Assembly (NCBI GenBank): GCA_964017125.1
Contig: OZ024907.1
Location: 17,662,715-17,726,714, forward strand
Direction of reading: 5' to 3'
Source: Flabesymbios commensalis
Lineage: Eukaryota > Annelida > Polychaeta > Terebellida > Flabelligeridae
DNA: 64,000 nt
Positions 52,101 through 58,894 of this stretch are shown here, piece by piece; position 1 is the first letter of the stretch; each line of letters opens with the position of its first letter. A model generated the notes under the pieces. It was not told where the DNA came from. It did not search any database and saw only the letters and a program-made list of their open reading frames with translations. Made by a program: the position numbers and the translations under genes.

Positions 52101-55100
52101 TAAACACAAGCTTTTCACAAACAATCTAAAAAGATGCCATAGGAAGACAAGTACTTTAAAGTGCACAATATTTGTAATACATATTAGCATAAAAAATATG
52201 GGGTATAAAATAAAGGTTCATTTATAGAGCCATAAAAGCATGAAAGTATTATTTGTCAAAACAATACAATCGCATACAAAACGTAATACATACATTGATA
52301 GGTGCGTAAAAGATTTCAACTAACGTACATTGTATTTGGATCACACTATTTCAATCACGACAACATAATAGTACCAAATATGCAATATTAGACTGGAGGG
52401 AAAACGATCCCGAACTCAAGGAGTAAATCAGTTGATACGTACGTTTTATCTCGAGCCTTAACGCGCTAAATTAAAATAATTCAATTTTCACCCAATTGAT
52501 GTTATGTGTCGCTGCCGCAACCCACAACTTCAAGTGGATGACAATTATTCATGCCTAATTTGAGAGGAACATCTAAGATCTTGATATGATGTTTACACAC
52601 TCATTCCCAATGATAATCAGCGTGCTAATAACACATAATAAAAATCAACTATAGCTCCCAAAGGGTTAATCCTTTTATAATCATGTCCAGTTACGTGTAT
52701 TGTAGTTTTTGGAAAATATGCTTTATTGATAATGTTCAAAGTTTGTATGTTGATCTGATGTGATTACCAATTTGAGTTCAACTCACAACAAGTGTGAGGT
52801 TAAAACAACATCATATCGAACGTTGACCTTATATTATAATATAACCTGTGTTTAATCAGAGTATATGTGGAACTACTTTTTTGGGGAAATACAATTCCGC
52901 AAAGAAAAATTCTATGATATACATTAAAATAAAAACACTGATAAGTTTTAATTTGGTATAAATCTGATTGATTTATTAACCCTTCAAGCCCTCACGATGC
53001 ATTAAAGCATCATTTTACATCCCTGGAAACAGACTTAATTTTCCTACAACTAGGGGTTTTAGAACTAAACTTTCCATGAAACTGGTTTACCAATACATGA
53101 CAATTTTTTTTAATTTTTTCATCCAACTGAAGTCATCTTCATCCACTACAAGTCGAGAATTGCGACAGCAATTCGCGGCTTGTAGTGGATGAAGATGACA
53201 ATGGTAAATTCAGGCCTGAAAGGGTTAAATCATTTAACTTTGCTGTGATAATCATTTCTTTGCACATCAAGGGGAATTAACCTTTAAAGCGGATACCGAA
53301 GGGTGTTTTCAATTTGAAACCATCATGAATGTCTAATTTAACTCTTTCTGCTTGATTTGCATACCTATGATATGGGTCTACGCTCATCATAAATATTATA
53401 ATTCTTACAGTGCGGAGATCGTCTTTAGACGTCAAAATCTGACGTCTACAGACGTCACATCCGGATTTCTGAAGTCGTTACCCGCGCCGCTGTAAGACTA
53501 GTGTTAACTTCTGACTGCTATCATGTCTTAACATGATAAAACCCTAGATGGTAGTGGAGAAAACACATTTATGCCCAGCACTCGTGTTTTTATTTTTGGT
53601 TGTGTTCAAGGGCATGTTCTCAGTTTATGTGATCGCAGACGTTATCCACAAGTAATATGCGCAGTACATGTATGTGAATTTCTGCGATACATAAGTGGCG
53701 ATTTTCATGCATTATATGCTTTATATAATGAAATGAATCGGGCTTTAGGCTACCTTTGTGCACATATAGGCTAAACTGGGCCAGGAGAACCTCCTGAGGA
53801 TGGTGAGATGATTGAGATGACACTGTCCTCCAGACACAGGATTCGAAATTCGAGCCTTGGCGGTCTGAGGCCGAGCACGCTACCTCTCGGTCACGGAGGC
53901 TCCCCACAATACTAACTTTCACACGTGGATGGGGAAGAAACAATTTTGTTTCTTTCAAACCGCCGAGACCGGGAACCGAACCCCGGACTCTGGCGTGAAA
54001 GGCAGCGGTGCTAACCATTACCCTAGGGCCCCCGCCCATTATATGCTTTATAATGGATTAGTTTCTATTCTAGCCATGTACACCCTCGGATCCGCTACCT
54101 GGAGACGGCATAGACAATGATTGTGACGGAAAAATTGACGAGGAACTGGAGAATGAAGAAGGTGAGAATTCGGTTGTTGAATTCAAGATATAAGAACGTG
54201 TGTTGGACTTTAATTCGGCATTGTGATATAGTGTACCTCAGTCTATGTTCTATATGAATTTTATTTTTTATCTTTTGTAAAAAATATGCATGATCAAATA
54301 CTAGAAATATAACTTTTTTCTTGGATGATAGTCTAATCTATGATTTTAACCCTTTCAGTGCGGGGATAGACTTTTGACATCAGAATCTGACGTCAAAAGT
54401 CGATATCCACACTGGAAAGAATAAATATATAATTACTGCCAGGGGTAATTAATGGTAGAACTAATAGTCCCCTTGGAATTTGAAGGTGCTAAACTGCCAC
54501 TTTGCAAAGTGGCAGTTAAGCACCTTCTAACTCCAAGGGGTCAAAATATGACACTGGGAAATAAATGGCATTAGTTGTATTTTAGATGACGATGGTGATG
54601 GTGAAATCGATGAGGATACAGCCTTACTCAGAGGTGATATATGTTAAATCCTAACAACGACTAAATATTTGTGTATACAACCATGGAGACCAAAGGGGTT
54701 TTTTTCATTTTGAAGTCATCATGAATGTTTCAGTTAGCTCTTTCTGTTTTACTTAGCGGGGGCCTTGGTGCTGTGGTTAAAGCTCCCTGCTTGGAAAGCT
54801 GGAGATCAGAGGTTCGAACCCCGCTCTGGCCTTCAAGTTTCAAAGAAACAACATGTTTCTTCCAATCTCACTCGTAAAGATTTGATATTGTTGGGAGCCT
54901 ACCCGATGAAAAATTAAATTCAATGATGGAAATTAGGACAGTAATGTCATATTCATATGAATAGAAAATTCAACAGTTCCAGTTTATAAAAAATTACCGC
55001 TATTAACCCCCTAAGCGCGACCAGAGTCATTTTAATGGACAATTATTACCTTATTAAATCACTGTTATTGGAAGCGAAATGAGCATTTAAACATCTAAAT

Positions 55101-58100
55101 TTGCAACTGTTTGGTCTAAATATGAGTAATTGTCACCCGTTTGAAGCTGTGGGTCTGATATGGGCTGATACCGATATACGTCTCATAGTGTAAACATCTG
55201 CACATAGTGTGATATAGGTTGATACCTATATACGTCCGATAGTGTAAACCACTGCACATAGTGTGATATGGGCTGCTACCTATGTACGTGTCATAATGGA
55301 AACCACTGCACATAGTGTGATATGGGCTGACACCTATATACGTCCCATAAGGTAAACCACTGCCCATTGTATGATATGGTCTGATACCGATTTACGATTT
55401 CATAGTGTGCACTTAGTGTGAAAATATAAACTTATGTTATTTATTGTCTACAGTCGACGGTGAATGGAGTGATTGGTCGGAGTGGTCGGCGTGTCCCTGT
55501 CCGGAACTCATAGTATATCGGAACCATACTTGTAATAATCCACCTCCTAAAAATGATGGTGAGGATTGTGAAGGCCCTGAGATCGAGGAAGATACCTGTG
55601 TGAGAAATTGCAGTGAGTGAGATTTTGTAGTACTATTTATCATGCTCATCTTGATTGCTTTAAAAATCCAAACAGTTTTCTTACAAAATGACATGTTTCT
55701 GCACCAGTTTCTCTCATTTTTTTTAATATTCATTATCGTTGTCAGGATTATATAATAATTATGTATTAACAAATGTGTATATTCCCCCCCAAAAAAAAAT
55801 CAAATTTCTTATTTTTTACATTTACATTTGGTCCACTTACCTCCATTGAAGCCATTTATAAACGACCACCCCAAGGCCCCCCAATTTAAAAAAGGGGGTT
55901 CTTTTGAAAAATAGGTGTTATGCCTTAGTCTTCCCAACTATGGTTATATGCTACCTTAAATCTACTGGGGTAGTGCCTCAAATCCCAGTGAATTTAGCGT
56001 GTTAAATATCGATAATATTCTTTTAGCGCGGGGATCGACTTTAGACATCAGAATCTATAGACGTCAGAATCTGACGTCTATAGACGTTAAATTTTGCCGT
56101 CTAAAGTCAATCCCCATGCTGAAAGGTTCAAAACAACACAGGGACAACTCCTCGAGTACTGGGAGCGGCTTGTCCATTCCTACATTGTATACATTTATTA
56201 CCAGATCCGGAATGGGAGGAGTGGAGTCCATGGTCAGAATGTGATTGTCCGGACAGATTACAGCACAGAAACCGTACGTGTGACGGAGATTTACCAGATG
56301 ACTGCGAGGGAGACACTTTTGACGAAGACATTGACTGCTTCTTAATATGTGGTAAGTCAACCATCTAATCTGGGCTGCATGGGAAAAACTTTGCAAAAGT
56401 TTTTTTGCAGATTTTCCTTTCATTTTTACAGCTTTGAAATGTATGTAAAGTGTTCGTTTTTAAAGCATAAATAAATGAATTTGAAAAAAGGCCTAATATA
56501 AGCACGACTACGGTCGTTTTAACTCTGTTTTCTTAGACGAAGTATTCACTGTTATTGAGAATGAAATGAATGATTAAATATCAAGATTTGCAAATATTTC
56601 GTCTTTGTGGTATTGGTCGCCTTAGCGAGACACAGTGGGTGATAATTAAAAAATACTAAAGAAGCGGGTAAAGGGATGAAATGATTGAGATTGCTTTTAA
56701 AAACCGATCCAAATAGTGGAAGGCTATTTTCGTATAGTTTGGGCTCTCATTATTTAGTTTAGAAACCAGCTTAACCAAAGTCCTGTTCGAGAGAATCAAA
56801 TAGGCCGATTGTAGCTGGTGTGTGAGAAATACAAATGCAAATGTTGCAAAATTTTACTAAAATGTTGAGCTGAGTGTGTTTGTATTGATATGAGAACATG
56901 CTAGATATAATACACTCGTTCTGGACACGAGCTCTGGGCATGAATTGTCTTTAATACTAATATATTGAACATGTTATTATGGATAGGATAAAAAGAGGAG
57001 TTCTACTTTCTCAGCTGTGAAATAGGTCACATGTAAAATGAGGATCCCTTAAAATCCACAGCTAGATCACACAATCATACCTGATTAAAATACTAAAGGC
57101 CTACAATGATAATTGGTCTGTACTTGGTCAACAATAACTCTACATTCCTGGCTTAGAGTGTCGTGATCAGACAAAGAAAATAATGTAGTGGTGTGTTTTA
57201 TTTCAGGAATGTGGACGGAGTGGTCACCTTGGTCAGACTGTACCTGTCCTGAACTAAACCAGACAAGATCCCGTACGTGTGACATGGATGCTGACTGTCC
57301 AGGTCCAGACTCTGAAAACCAGGACTGCTATAGAGACTGCCGTAAGTGGCTAATTTGATAACACATTGTATTCGGACAATCTGCAAGACAGAGATGCACA
57401 ATTTTGTTATATCCAGGCGACACAGCGTATTTCATCGATGTACCATAATTTTTAAATGCATCTGACAGTTAAATGAAAACATAGAGAAAGTGTACTTTTA
57501 TGTTAAGCCCACTAAGACTAACGTATCGTTAAAAAAGTATGCTATGGGCTGGTGTAATAGGCTAAATTGAACTTTCAGTCCATCCTTTTTATAAATTTTT
57601 AGATAATAATGCTATAAATAAATAATTTGTCACACAGTAAAATAAATGTGAAAATAAAAAACGCAAATCACCCAATTCCTACAGCATGTTTGTTTTCCTC
57701 GCAGACATCCCCATGTGGAGTGAGTGGTCACCATGGACAGAATGCTCCTGCACGGAGCTGATCCAGAACAGATCCAGAACCTGTGACGAGGGATACGTCT
57801 GTGGGGGTCCTGACTCTGAGGAAACAACATGTGTTTTAAATTGCGGTAAGAGAAAGATATTTAATTAAATCTATATTAAATACTGCACTGATATGGCTGG
57901 TATAATAATAATAATAAGGCATCACTAGTTTGAGATAAAAAAAAAGGAAATCTATTATGTGGGAAGATATGGAATAAAACATAGATATCTCTGGAATATA
58001 ATATATTATTTTCCTGGACGGGTTTTTTCGACCAATTTTATTATAAAAAGTAGTAGTCTTAAGTAATTCAATTAAACTTTCCATCACTGGCATACATGTA

Positions 58101-58692
58101 CATTATTGATCATGATCATGTATCTAATGTCAAATGCGATCGCTGGCCAAGGTTCAAACGCGAAACAGTGGAGAAAAAACACTGGTTCACTATGCTGTTG
58201 AGCGGGGACACAGATGACTTTCATCTGGGTCAAATGGTCGACCAAAAAATGATTTGTGATAAACACGACACGTGGACTCAATACTCTATTATTGTTGGTC
58301 GGCCGTCTACCAAACTGGCCCAACAAAAAATCGATATTGGGTGAACGAATCTTGTTTATTTGGTTCACGTGACATGTGTTCACACAAAAAATATATTACG
58401 TCCTTCAATTTCAGAAGTTACCACTGAAGAGCAGACTGATGTACCTTCTACAACGACAACAACTACGACAACCGAAGCAGTCACCACCACGACAACGCCA
58501 ACAACAACCACACCAACGACAACACCTACCACAGTGACAACGACCGCCGTCCCTATAGTAGTGGTTGTGAAGGAGAAAGAGATGGTTCTATGGCCTCTTG
58601 TATTCTTACTACTGTTTCTACTCTTACTTCTTCTGCTGCTGAGGCGGAGGAAGAGGAAGACAGATAAACCTATGGTCCCTAGAGATGCATAA
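34024..58692 (+). CDS. gene B: complete 11-exon IgGFc-binding domain / Ca-loop / TSP1 single-pass membrane protein (789 aa)
   Basis: Coding exons: 34024-34114, 45509-45675, 49758-50698, 51546-51720, 54074-54161, 54586-54633, 55454-55612, 56205-56351, 57207-57341, 57705-57845, 58415-58692. Phases agree at every junction and the sum is 2,370 nt. Domains by residue: signal peptide 1-30; IgGFc-binding N-terminal domain about 31-458; Asp-rich loops 468-500; TSP1 repeats about 505-556, 557-605, 606-650 and 651-697; Thr-rich stalk 698-745; membrane helix about 754-773; tail [16 protein letters not shown]. The TSP1 and linker exons are all phase 1-1, the class that shuffles freely. IgGFc-type domains are known from mammalian FCGBP in mucus and from many invertebrate secreted or surface proteins; TSP1 repeats mediate adhesion. 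Cell-surface location is well supported; an immune or adhesion role is inference. The C-terminal half is duplicated as gene A upstream. Confidence 0.9.
34130..34565. mobile_element. worn M2 and M3 MITE copies at the start of intron 1
   Basis: 34135-34350 keeps aaccataggga, tttcaattgaaacc, cgtacggatc and tgctctgaaagggttaa of M2. 34352-34565 keeps cacgactatagtcg, gattaaatcactgttattg, cacgatagcgagacacatct and tcaagtgggtgg of M3. Both are diverged. They share a GGGTTAA junction, as at 14418. Confidence 0.6.
34566..34955. other. gene B intron 1, nothing recognised
   Basis: AT-rich sequence with one short open frame (34664-34864 +) that has no recognisable similarity and no consensus splice sites fitting the gene. 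Confidence 0.4.
34960..35905 (+). repeat. array of AGGTCA-rich units in intron 1 of gene B
   Basis: Five to six units of about 150-190 bases contain tttcaaggtca, AGGTCAAAAGGTCA (35361-35374), AGGTCAATAGGTCA (near 35500), ttgaaggtcaaattt and gcaaataaa. Half-sites at two-base spacing recur (DR2-like). The same family is inverted at 1495-1800. Direct repeats of AGGTCA are the known core for nuclear receptors; binding here is untested. The array starts 0.85 kb after exon 1. Confidence 0.75.
35906..36638. other. gene B intron 1, nothing recognised
   Basis: AT-rich sequence without recognisable exon, transposon protein or RNA gene. Confidence 0.4.
36820..37610. mobile_element. M4-type MITEs nested in the LINE 3' region
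   Basis: Repeated inverted words such as gccgacgccgtacaaatgcc, gtcttcgacgttgg, catcaagccaacaatgg and ggcccaccttctgcgacgc make several overlapping hairpins. The blocks at 37030-37130 and 37230-37600 resemble the intact M4 at 45709. The many open frames on both strands here (37157-37646) come from this GC-richer repeat. Confidence 0.6.
38356..42076 (-). pseudogene. LINE ORF2: APE endonuclease and reverse transcriptase, broken
   Basis: Reading the minus strand: endonuclease 42076-41490 ([27 protein letters not shown], then a broken RIDYIL motif); linker to about 40740; RT 40740-39940 ([48 protein letters not shown] in another frame near 39990, [20 protein letters not shown]); palm/thumb to 39260 ([33 protein letters not shown]); C-terminal [17 protein letters not shown] Cys/His segment near 38700. 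This order and these motifs are those of Tx1/L1-clade elements. Frameshifts and stops separate the pieces. Confidence 0.9.
42250..43967 (-). pseudogene. LINE ORF1-like gag-type protein, broken
   Basis: Starts around [17 protein letters not shown]; then [19 protein letters not shown], an RRM-like segment ([34 protein letters not shown]), a zinc knuckle ([15 protein letters not shown]), and a low-complexity C-terminal part rich in Pro, Thr, Glu and Arg (42810-42250). This is the usual arrangement of Tx1-type ORF1 proteins, which bind the element RNA. At least three frame breaks are present. Confidence 0.8.
44280..44736. other. gene B intron 1, nothing recognised
   Basis: Mixed sequence with ttcgcgttcgc words. 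No exon or RNA gene was recognised. Confidence 0.4.
44737..44827. mobile_element. hairpin element (TCTACATTCTTAGCT)
   Basis: Left ggagttctacattcttagct and right agctaagaatgtagacctcc pair as inverted arms around an aggcctcggccttcggcttc centre. It is about 90 bases, non-coding. Confidence 0.7.
44975..45223. mobile_element. MITE with TAAAGGTGATCTAT ends and a duplicated inner palindrome
   Basis: Outer ends TAAAGGTGATCTATCACCCC and the inverse of ggggttatagatcaccttta. Inside, an 8-base-symmetric word set (gtgattggctatcatgtgac, cctctcagagg) forms a long palindrome at about 45064-45132, preceded by a partial second copy. Non-coding. Confidence 0.8.
45274..45389. mobile_element. 116-bp perfect palindrome
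   Basis: GGGCCCGTATTCTCGTACAA and onward to the centre GATGGCCATC, mirrored exactly on the other side through to ttgtacgagaatacgggccc. The arms are 58 bases with no mismatch that I can see. A single arm recurs at 12780-12835. It lies 120 bases upstream of gene B exon 2. Confidence 0.92.
45509..45675 (+). CDS. gene B exon 2: start of the IgGFc-binding domain
   Basis: Acceptor tttttag, donor gtgagt, phase 1 in and 0 out. It encodes [20 protein letters not shown] then [20 protein letters not shown]. The GxxFxxxFM-type opening and the VTVTI strand fit the start of the IgGFc-binding N-terminal domain. A M4 MITE begins 33 bases after the donor. Confidence 0.85.
45709..45811. mobile_element. MITE family M4, intact hairpin copy
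   Basis: CCCAGTAAACACAAAACATT at the left, aatgttttgtgtttagtggg at the right, and long inner arms ttgtataacatttttacaa / ttgtaaaaacattatacaa meeting at ccaacgtcgttgggcag. Best copy of the family in the window; others lie at 18395, 32388, 37030 and 51462. Confidence 0.88.
45990..46095. mobile_element. MITE family M2 fragment
   Basis: Carries cgactttagacgtcataatc, tgacgtctatatctgtcag and gattatgacgtctaatgtgatc, the central hairpin of M2, ending catttaaagagttaa. Confidence 0.65.
46190..46440 (+). mobile_element. tRNA-derived SINE, best head
   Basis: The head has an A-box-like agtgcagtggttagagctg and a B box GGGTTCGAACCCC at about 46251-46263, followed by tattgtgaggagccttag, ggtagcgtgctcggcctcag and tgtctggagggcggtgttct, ending tgcctaaaacccca. 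Pol III promoter elements at the head identify a tRNA-derived SINE. It lies between gene B exons 2 and 3. Confidence 0.85.
46441..47790. other. gene B intron 2, nothing recognised
   Basis: Mixed sequence with a weak ggcctaacattgaacg MITE-type fragment near 47230-47420. The open frame 47297-47485 has no recognisable similarity. Confidence 0.4.
47796..48028 (-). mobile_element. SINE, minus strand
   Basis: Reverse complement of the SINE body (gaatcgggctttaggccacc to tcacggaggctccccacaat), continuing to acacgtggatggggaagaaa. The short repeat ctgattta flanks it on both sides (47788-47795 and near 48035). The tRNA-like head is missing. Confidence 0.75.
48622..48899. mobile_element. hAT-like MITE with CAGGGCTTTCCCCA ends
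   Basis: CAGGGCTTTCCCCAGG at the left and TTTGGGGAAAGCCCTG at the right are inverted repeats. The short repeat ttccg occurs on each side (48617-48621 and 48900-48904). CAGGG ends are typical of hAT elements; the expected 8-base target duplication is only partly visible. It adjoins the array at 48900. Confidence 0.75.
48900..49325. repeat. array of about 55-base units with a CCGCAT..ATGCGG palindrome
   Basis: About eight units share ttccgcattggcatatatga and tgcgg, separated by AT-rich spacers. Each unit is itself a small palindrome (ccgcat...atatgatgcgg). The minus-strand open frame 48847-49230 runs through it and is not a gene. Confidence 0.8.
49758..50698 (+). CDS. gene B exon 3: core of the IgGFc-binding domain
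   Basis: A 941-nt exon, acceptor atatag, donor gtaagt, phase 0 in and 2 out. Key blocks are [88 protein letters not shown] and [11 protein letters not shown]. Their order (ITS..ISV.. NQ, DSLGT.Y, VFGG, DHL.EQ.P....WGK.F) follows the IgGFc-binding N-terminal family. The reading frame is unbroken for 313 codons. It is the strongest single coding signal in the window. Confidence 0.95.
50805..51100. repeat. (CCGA)n to (CCAA)n microsatellite in intron 3
   Basis: About 34 CCGA units with one TCGA variant (50805-50945), followed by CCAA-type units with ACAA, CCAG and TAGC variants. Four-base units give open frames on both strands such as PTDRPTDR and SVGRSVGR, which are not genes. Decayed CCAA words continue to about 51450. 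Confidence 0.95.
51101..51461. repeat. decayed CCAA-rich tail of the microsatellite
   Basis: Irregular accaacc, aaccaac and caaacaa words without clear phase. No gene was seen. Confidence 0.75.
51462..51534. mobile_element. M4 MITE remnant abutting exon 4
   Basis: atgtcgtaccaacgtcttcg, acgttggtccagcattg and atgttatacaaatgttat, ending gtttactggg, match the right part of the M4 element at 45709. Exon 4 begins 12 bases farther on, so the branch point and much of the 3' splice region lie in the element. Confidence 0.75.
51546..51720 (+). CDS. gene B exon 4: end of the IgGFc-binding domain
   Basis: Acceptor gtctcag, donor gtattc, phase 2 in and 0 out. It encodes [37 protein letters not shown] and [16 protein letters not shown]. 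The pattern (a small loop, a strand, then Y-rich turns and AG) fits the closing strand region of IgGFc domains. Confidence 0.85.
51721..52457. other. gene B intron 4, nothing recognised
   Basis: AT-rich sequence with no recognised element. Confidence 0.4.
52462..52668. mobile_element. MITE family M3, TTAA-bounded copy
   Basis: TTAA near 52458 then cgcgctaaat; tgtcgctgccgcaacccaca; caatgataatcagcgtgc; and cccaaaggg before TTAA near 52666. Same layout as 14422-14648 in the opposite or equivalent orientation. Confidence 0.75.
52980..53224. mobile_element. MITE family M1, copy 3
   Basis: CCCTTCAAGCCCTCACGATG at the left, CAGGCCTGAAAGGG at the right, TTAA on both sides (52976-52979 and 53225-53228). 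Same orientation as the copy at 19451 and very similar to it, including gagaattgcgacagcaattc. Confidence 0.87.
53275..53512. mobile_element. MITE family M2 copy
   Basis: aacctttaaagcggataccg, ttcaatttgaaaccatcat, cctatgatatgggtctacg, tttagacgtcaaaatctgac and cgccgctgtaagac mark the usual block order. Confidence 0.75.
53726..54037 (-). mobile_element. SINE with 15-base target duplication just upstream of exon 5
   Basis: Minus-strand copy of about 312 bases, flanked by ATTATATGCTTTATA at 53711-53725 and 54038-54052. The tRNA-like head is on the right (reverse complement TAATGGTTAGCACCG then GGGGTTCGGTTCCC). It carries the full body, so it is the most complete copy. Exon 5 begins 37 bases to the right of the SINE. 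Confidence 0.92.
54074..54161 (+). CDS. gene B exon 5: Asp-rich loop 1
   Basis: Acceptor ttctag, donor gtgaga, phase 0 in and 1 out. Encodes [19 protein letters not shown] then [10 protein letters not shown]. [14 protein letters not shown] is a Ca-binding loop resembling EF-hand/TSP type 3 repeats and is a frequent companion of invertebrate IgGFc domains. Confidence 0.85.
54356..54422. mobile_element. short M2-type MITE
   Basis: TTAACCCTTTCAGTGCGGG, gacttttgacatcagaat / ctgacgtcaaaagtcgat, then ccacactggaaag. A 67-base near-palindrome. Confidence 0.75.
54466..54542. mobile_element. hairpin MITE with CCCCTTGGA ends
   Basis: tagtccccttggaatttgaa and gaaggtgctaaactgccact pair with agtggcagttaagcacct and tctaactccaagggg. 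A relative is at 60128-60206. It is 43 bases upstream of exon 6. Confidence 0.8.
54586..54633 (+). CDS. gene B exon 6: Asp-rich loop 2 (48-nt micro-exon)
   Basis: Acceptor ttttag, donor gtgata, phase 1 in and 1 out. With the codon completed from exon 5 it encodes [16 protein letters not shown], a near-canonical Ca-binding loop (DxDxDGxIDED). The Asp-rich sequence and matching phase make this small exon convincing. Confidence 0.8.
54640..54756. mobile_element. M2 MITE, truncated by a SINE
   Basis: caaccatggagaccaaaggg, tcattttgaagtcatcatga and tagctctttctgttttactt match the left two thirds of M2, then stop at the SINE head. The GACGTC hairpin part is missing. Confidence 0.65.
54757..54905 (+). 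mobile_element. SINE, 3'-truncated, inserted in M2
   Basis: gggggccttggtgctgtggt is an A-box-like head; ggttcgaaccccgctctgg carries the B box; then cactcgtaaagatttgatat and tgttgggagcct. It stops early compared with 46190-46440. Confidence 0.75.
55005..55156. mobile_element. M3 MITE, cut by a tandem array
   Basis: TTAACCCCCTAAGCGCGACC, aaatcactgttattggaag, atgagtaattgtcacccg and ttgaagctgtgggtc match M3 up to the hairpin, where the 54-base array begins. Confidence 0.65.
55157..55432. repeat. 54-base tandem repeat, about five units
   Basis: Units read gatatgggctgatacctata, tacgtctcatagtgtaaacc, then actgcacatagtgt. The last unit is worn. It ends about 20 bases before exon 7. A minus-strand open frame (55116-55367) through it is not a gene. 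Confidence 0.85.
55454..55612 (+). CDS. gene B exon 7: TSP1 repeat 1
   Basis: Acceptor tctacag, donor gtgagt, phase 1-1, 159 nt. [19 protein letters not shown], then [18 protein letters not shown] and ending CVRNC. WxxWxxW motif and six cysteines. Counterpart of gene A exon 2516-2671. Confidence 0.92.
55750..56130. mobile_element. intron 7 with an M2 MITE (56020-56130)
   Basis: The right part has gcggggatcgactttagac, gacgtcagaatctgacgtc, cgtctaaagtcaatcccc and tgctgaaagg, ending about 75 bases before exon 8. The left part of the intron (55750-56015) shows an A-rich run and nothing recognisable. Confidence 0.65.
56205..56351 (+). CDS. gene B exon 8: TSP1 repeat 2
   Basis: Acceptor taccag, donor gtaagt, phase 1-1, 147 nt. 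[36 protein letters not shown], ending DCFLIC. Almost the same as gene A exon 3234-3380. Confidence 0.92.
56500..56645. mobile_element. M3 MITE fragment in intron 8
   Basis: agcacgactacggtcgtttt, cactgttattgagaatgaaat, gcaaatatttcgtctttg and ggtcgccttagcgagacac are the M3 blocks, worn. Confidence 0.6.
56650..57206. other. rest of gene B intron 8, nothing recognised
   Basis: AT-rich sequence. This is the intron that in gene A has grown to 18.3 kb. Confidence 0.5.
57207..57341 (+). CDS. gene B exon 9: TSP1 repeat 3
   Basis: Acceptor tttcag, donor gtaagt, phase 1-1, 135 nt. [35 protein letters not shown], ending CYRDC. Counterpart of gene A exon 21670-21804. Confidence 0.93.
57705..57845 (+). 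CDS. gene B exon 10: TSP1 repeat 4
   Basis: Acceptor tcgcag, donor gtaaga, phase 1-1, 141 nt. [36 protein letters not shown], ending CVLNC. Counterpart of gene A exon 22741-22881. Confidence 0.93.
57846..58414. other. gene B intron 10, nothing recognised
   Basis: Contains an open frame (58096-58344 +) with ggtcgaccaaa and ggccgtctaccaaactggcc words of MITE type. It has no coding support. Confidence 0.45.
58415..58692 (+). CDS. gene B exon 11: Thr-rich stalk, membrane helix, basic tail
   Basis: Acceptor tttcag, phase 1 in, TAA stop. [20 protein letters not shown] begins a stalk of about 45 residues that is mostly Thr, longer than in gene A. Helix [20 protein letters not shown]. Tail [17 protein letters not shown] 14-residue stretch before the stop is the best conserved cytoplasmic piece between the two genes. 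Confidence 0.93.
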
Positions 58693-58894
58693 TATGATAC
58701 ATCTATGGCCCCTAGAGATGCATGATAAAGAAAAAAAAACATTATTGACAATTTTTTTTAAAGCTATATATTTGCGTAATATTTTTGCATTTAATATTAC
58801 ACATAAAACTATAGTTGAGCTTATCATAACATTGAAGGCTGGATTGGTTGTCAATAACATCAAATTAAAAAAAATTTACAATTAAAAAGTTAGC
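58693..58894 (+). other. presumed 3' UTR of gene B
   Basis: AT-rich, with attaaa-like words near 58863 and 58882 but no strong AATAAA plus GT-rich site. The open frame 58685-58885 is low-complexity and not considered a gene. Confidence 0.4.

Noticed and set aside
54757-54830. A tRNA gene suggested by A-box and B-box motifs
   Set aside because: The same sequence occurs as the head of a dispersed SINE with a common body; it does not fold as a complete tRNA by eye and lacks a clear anticodon arm.
58096-58344. An extra exon between gene B exons 10 and 11
   Set aside because: No fitting splice sites or TSP1 pattern, and gene A has no counterpart; part of it is MITE-like.
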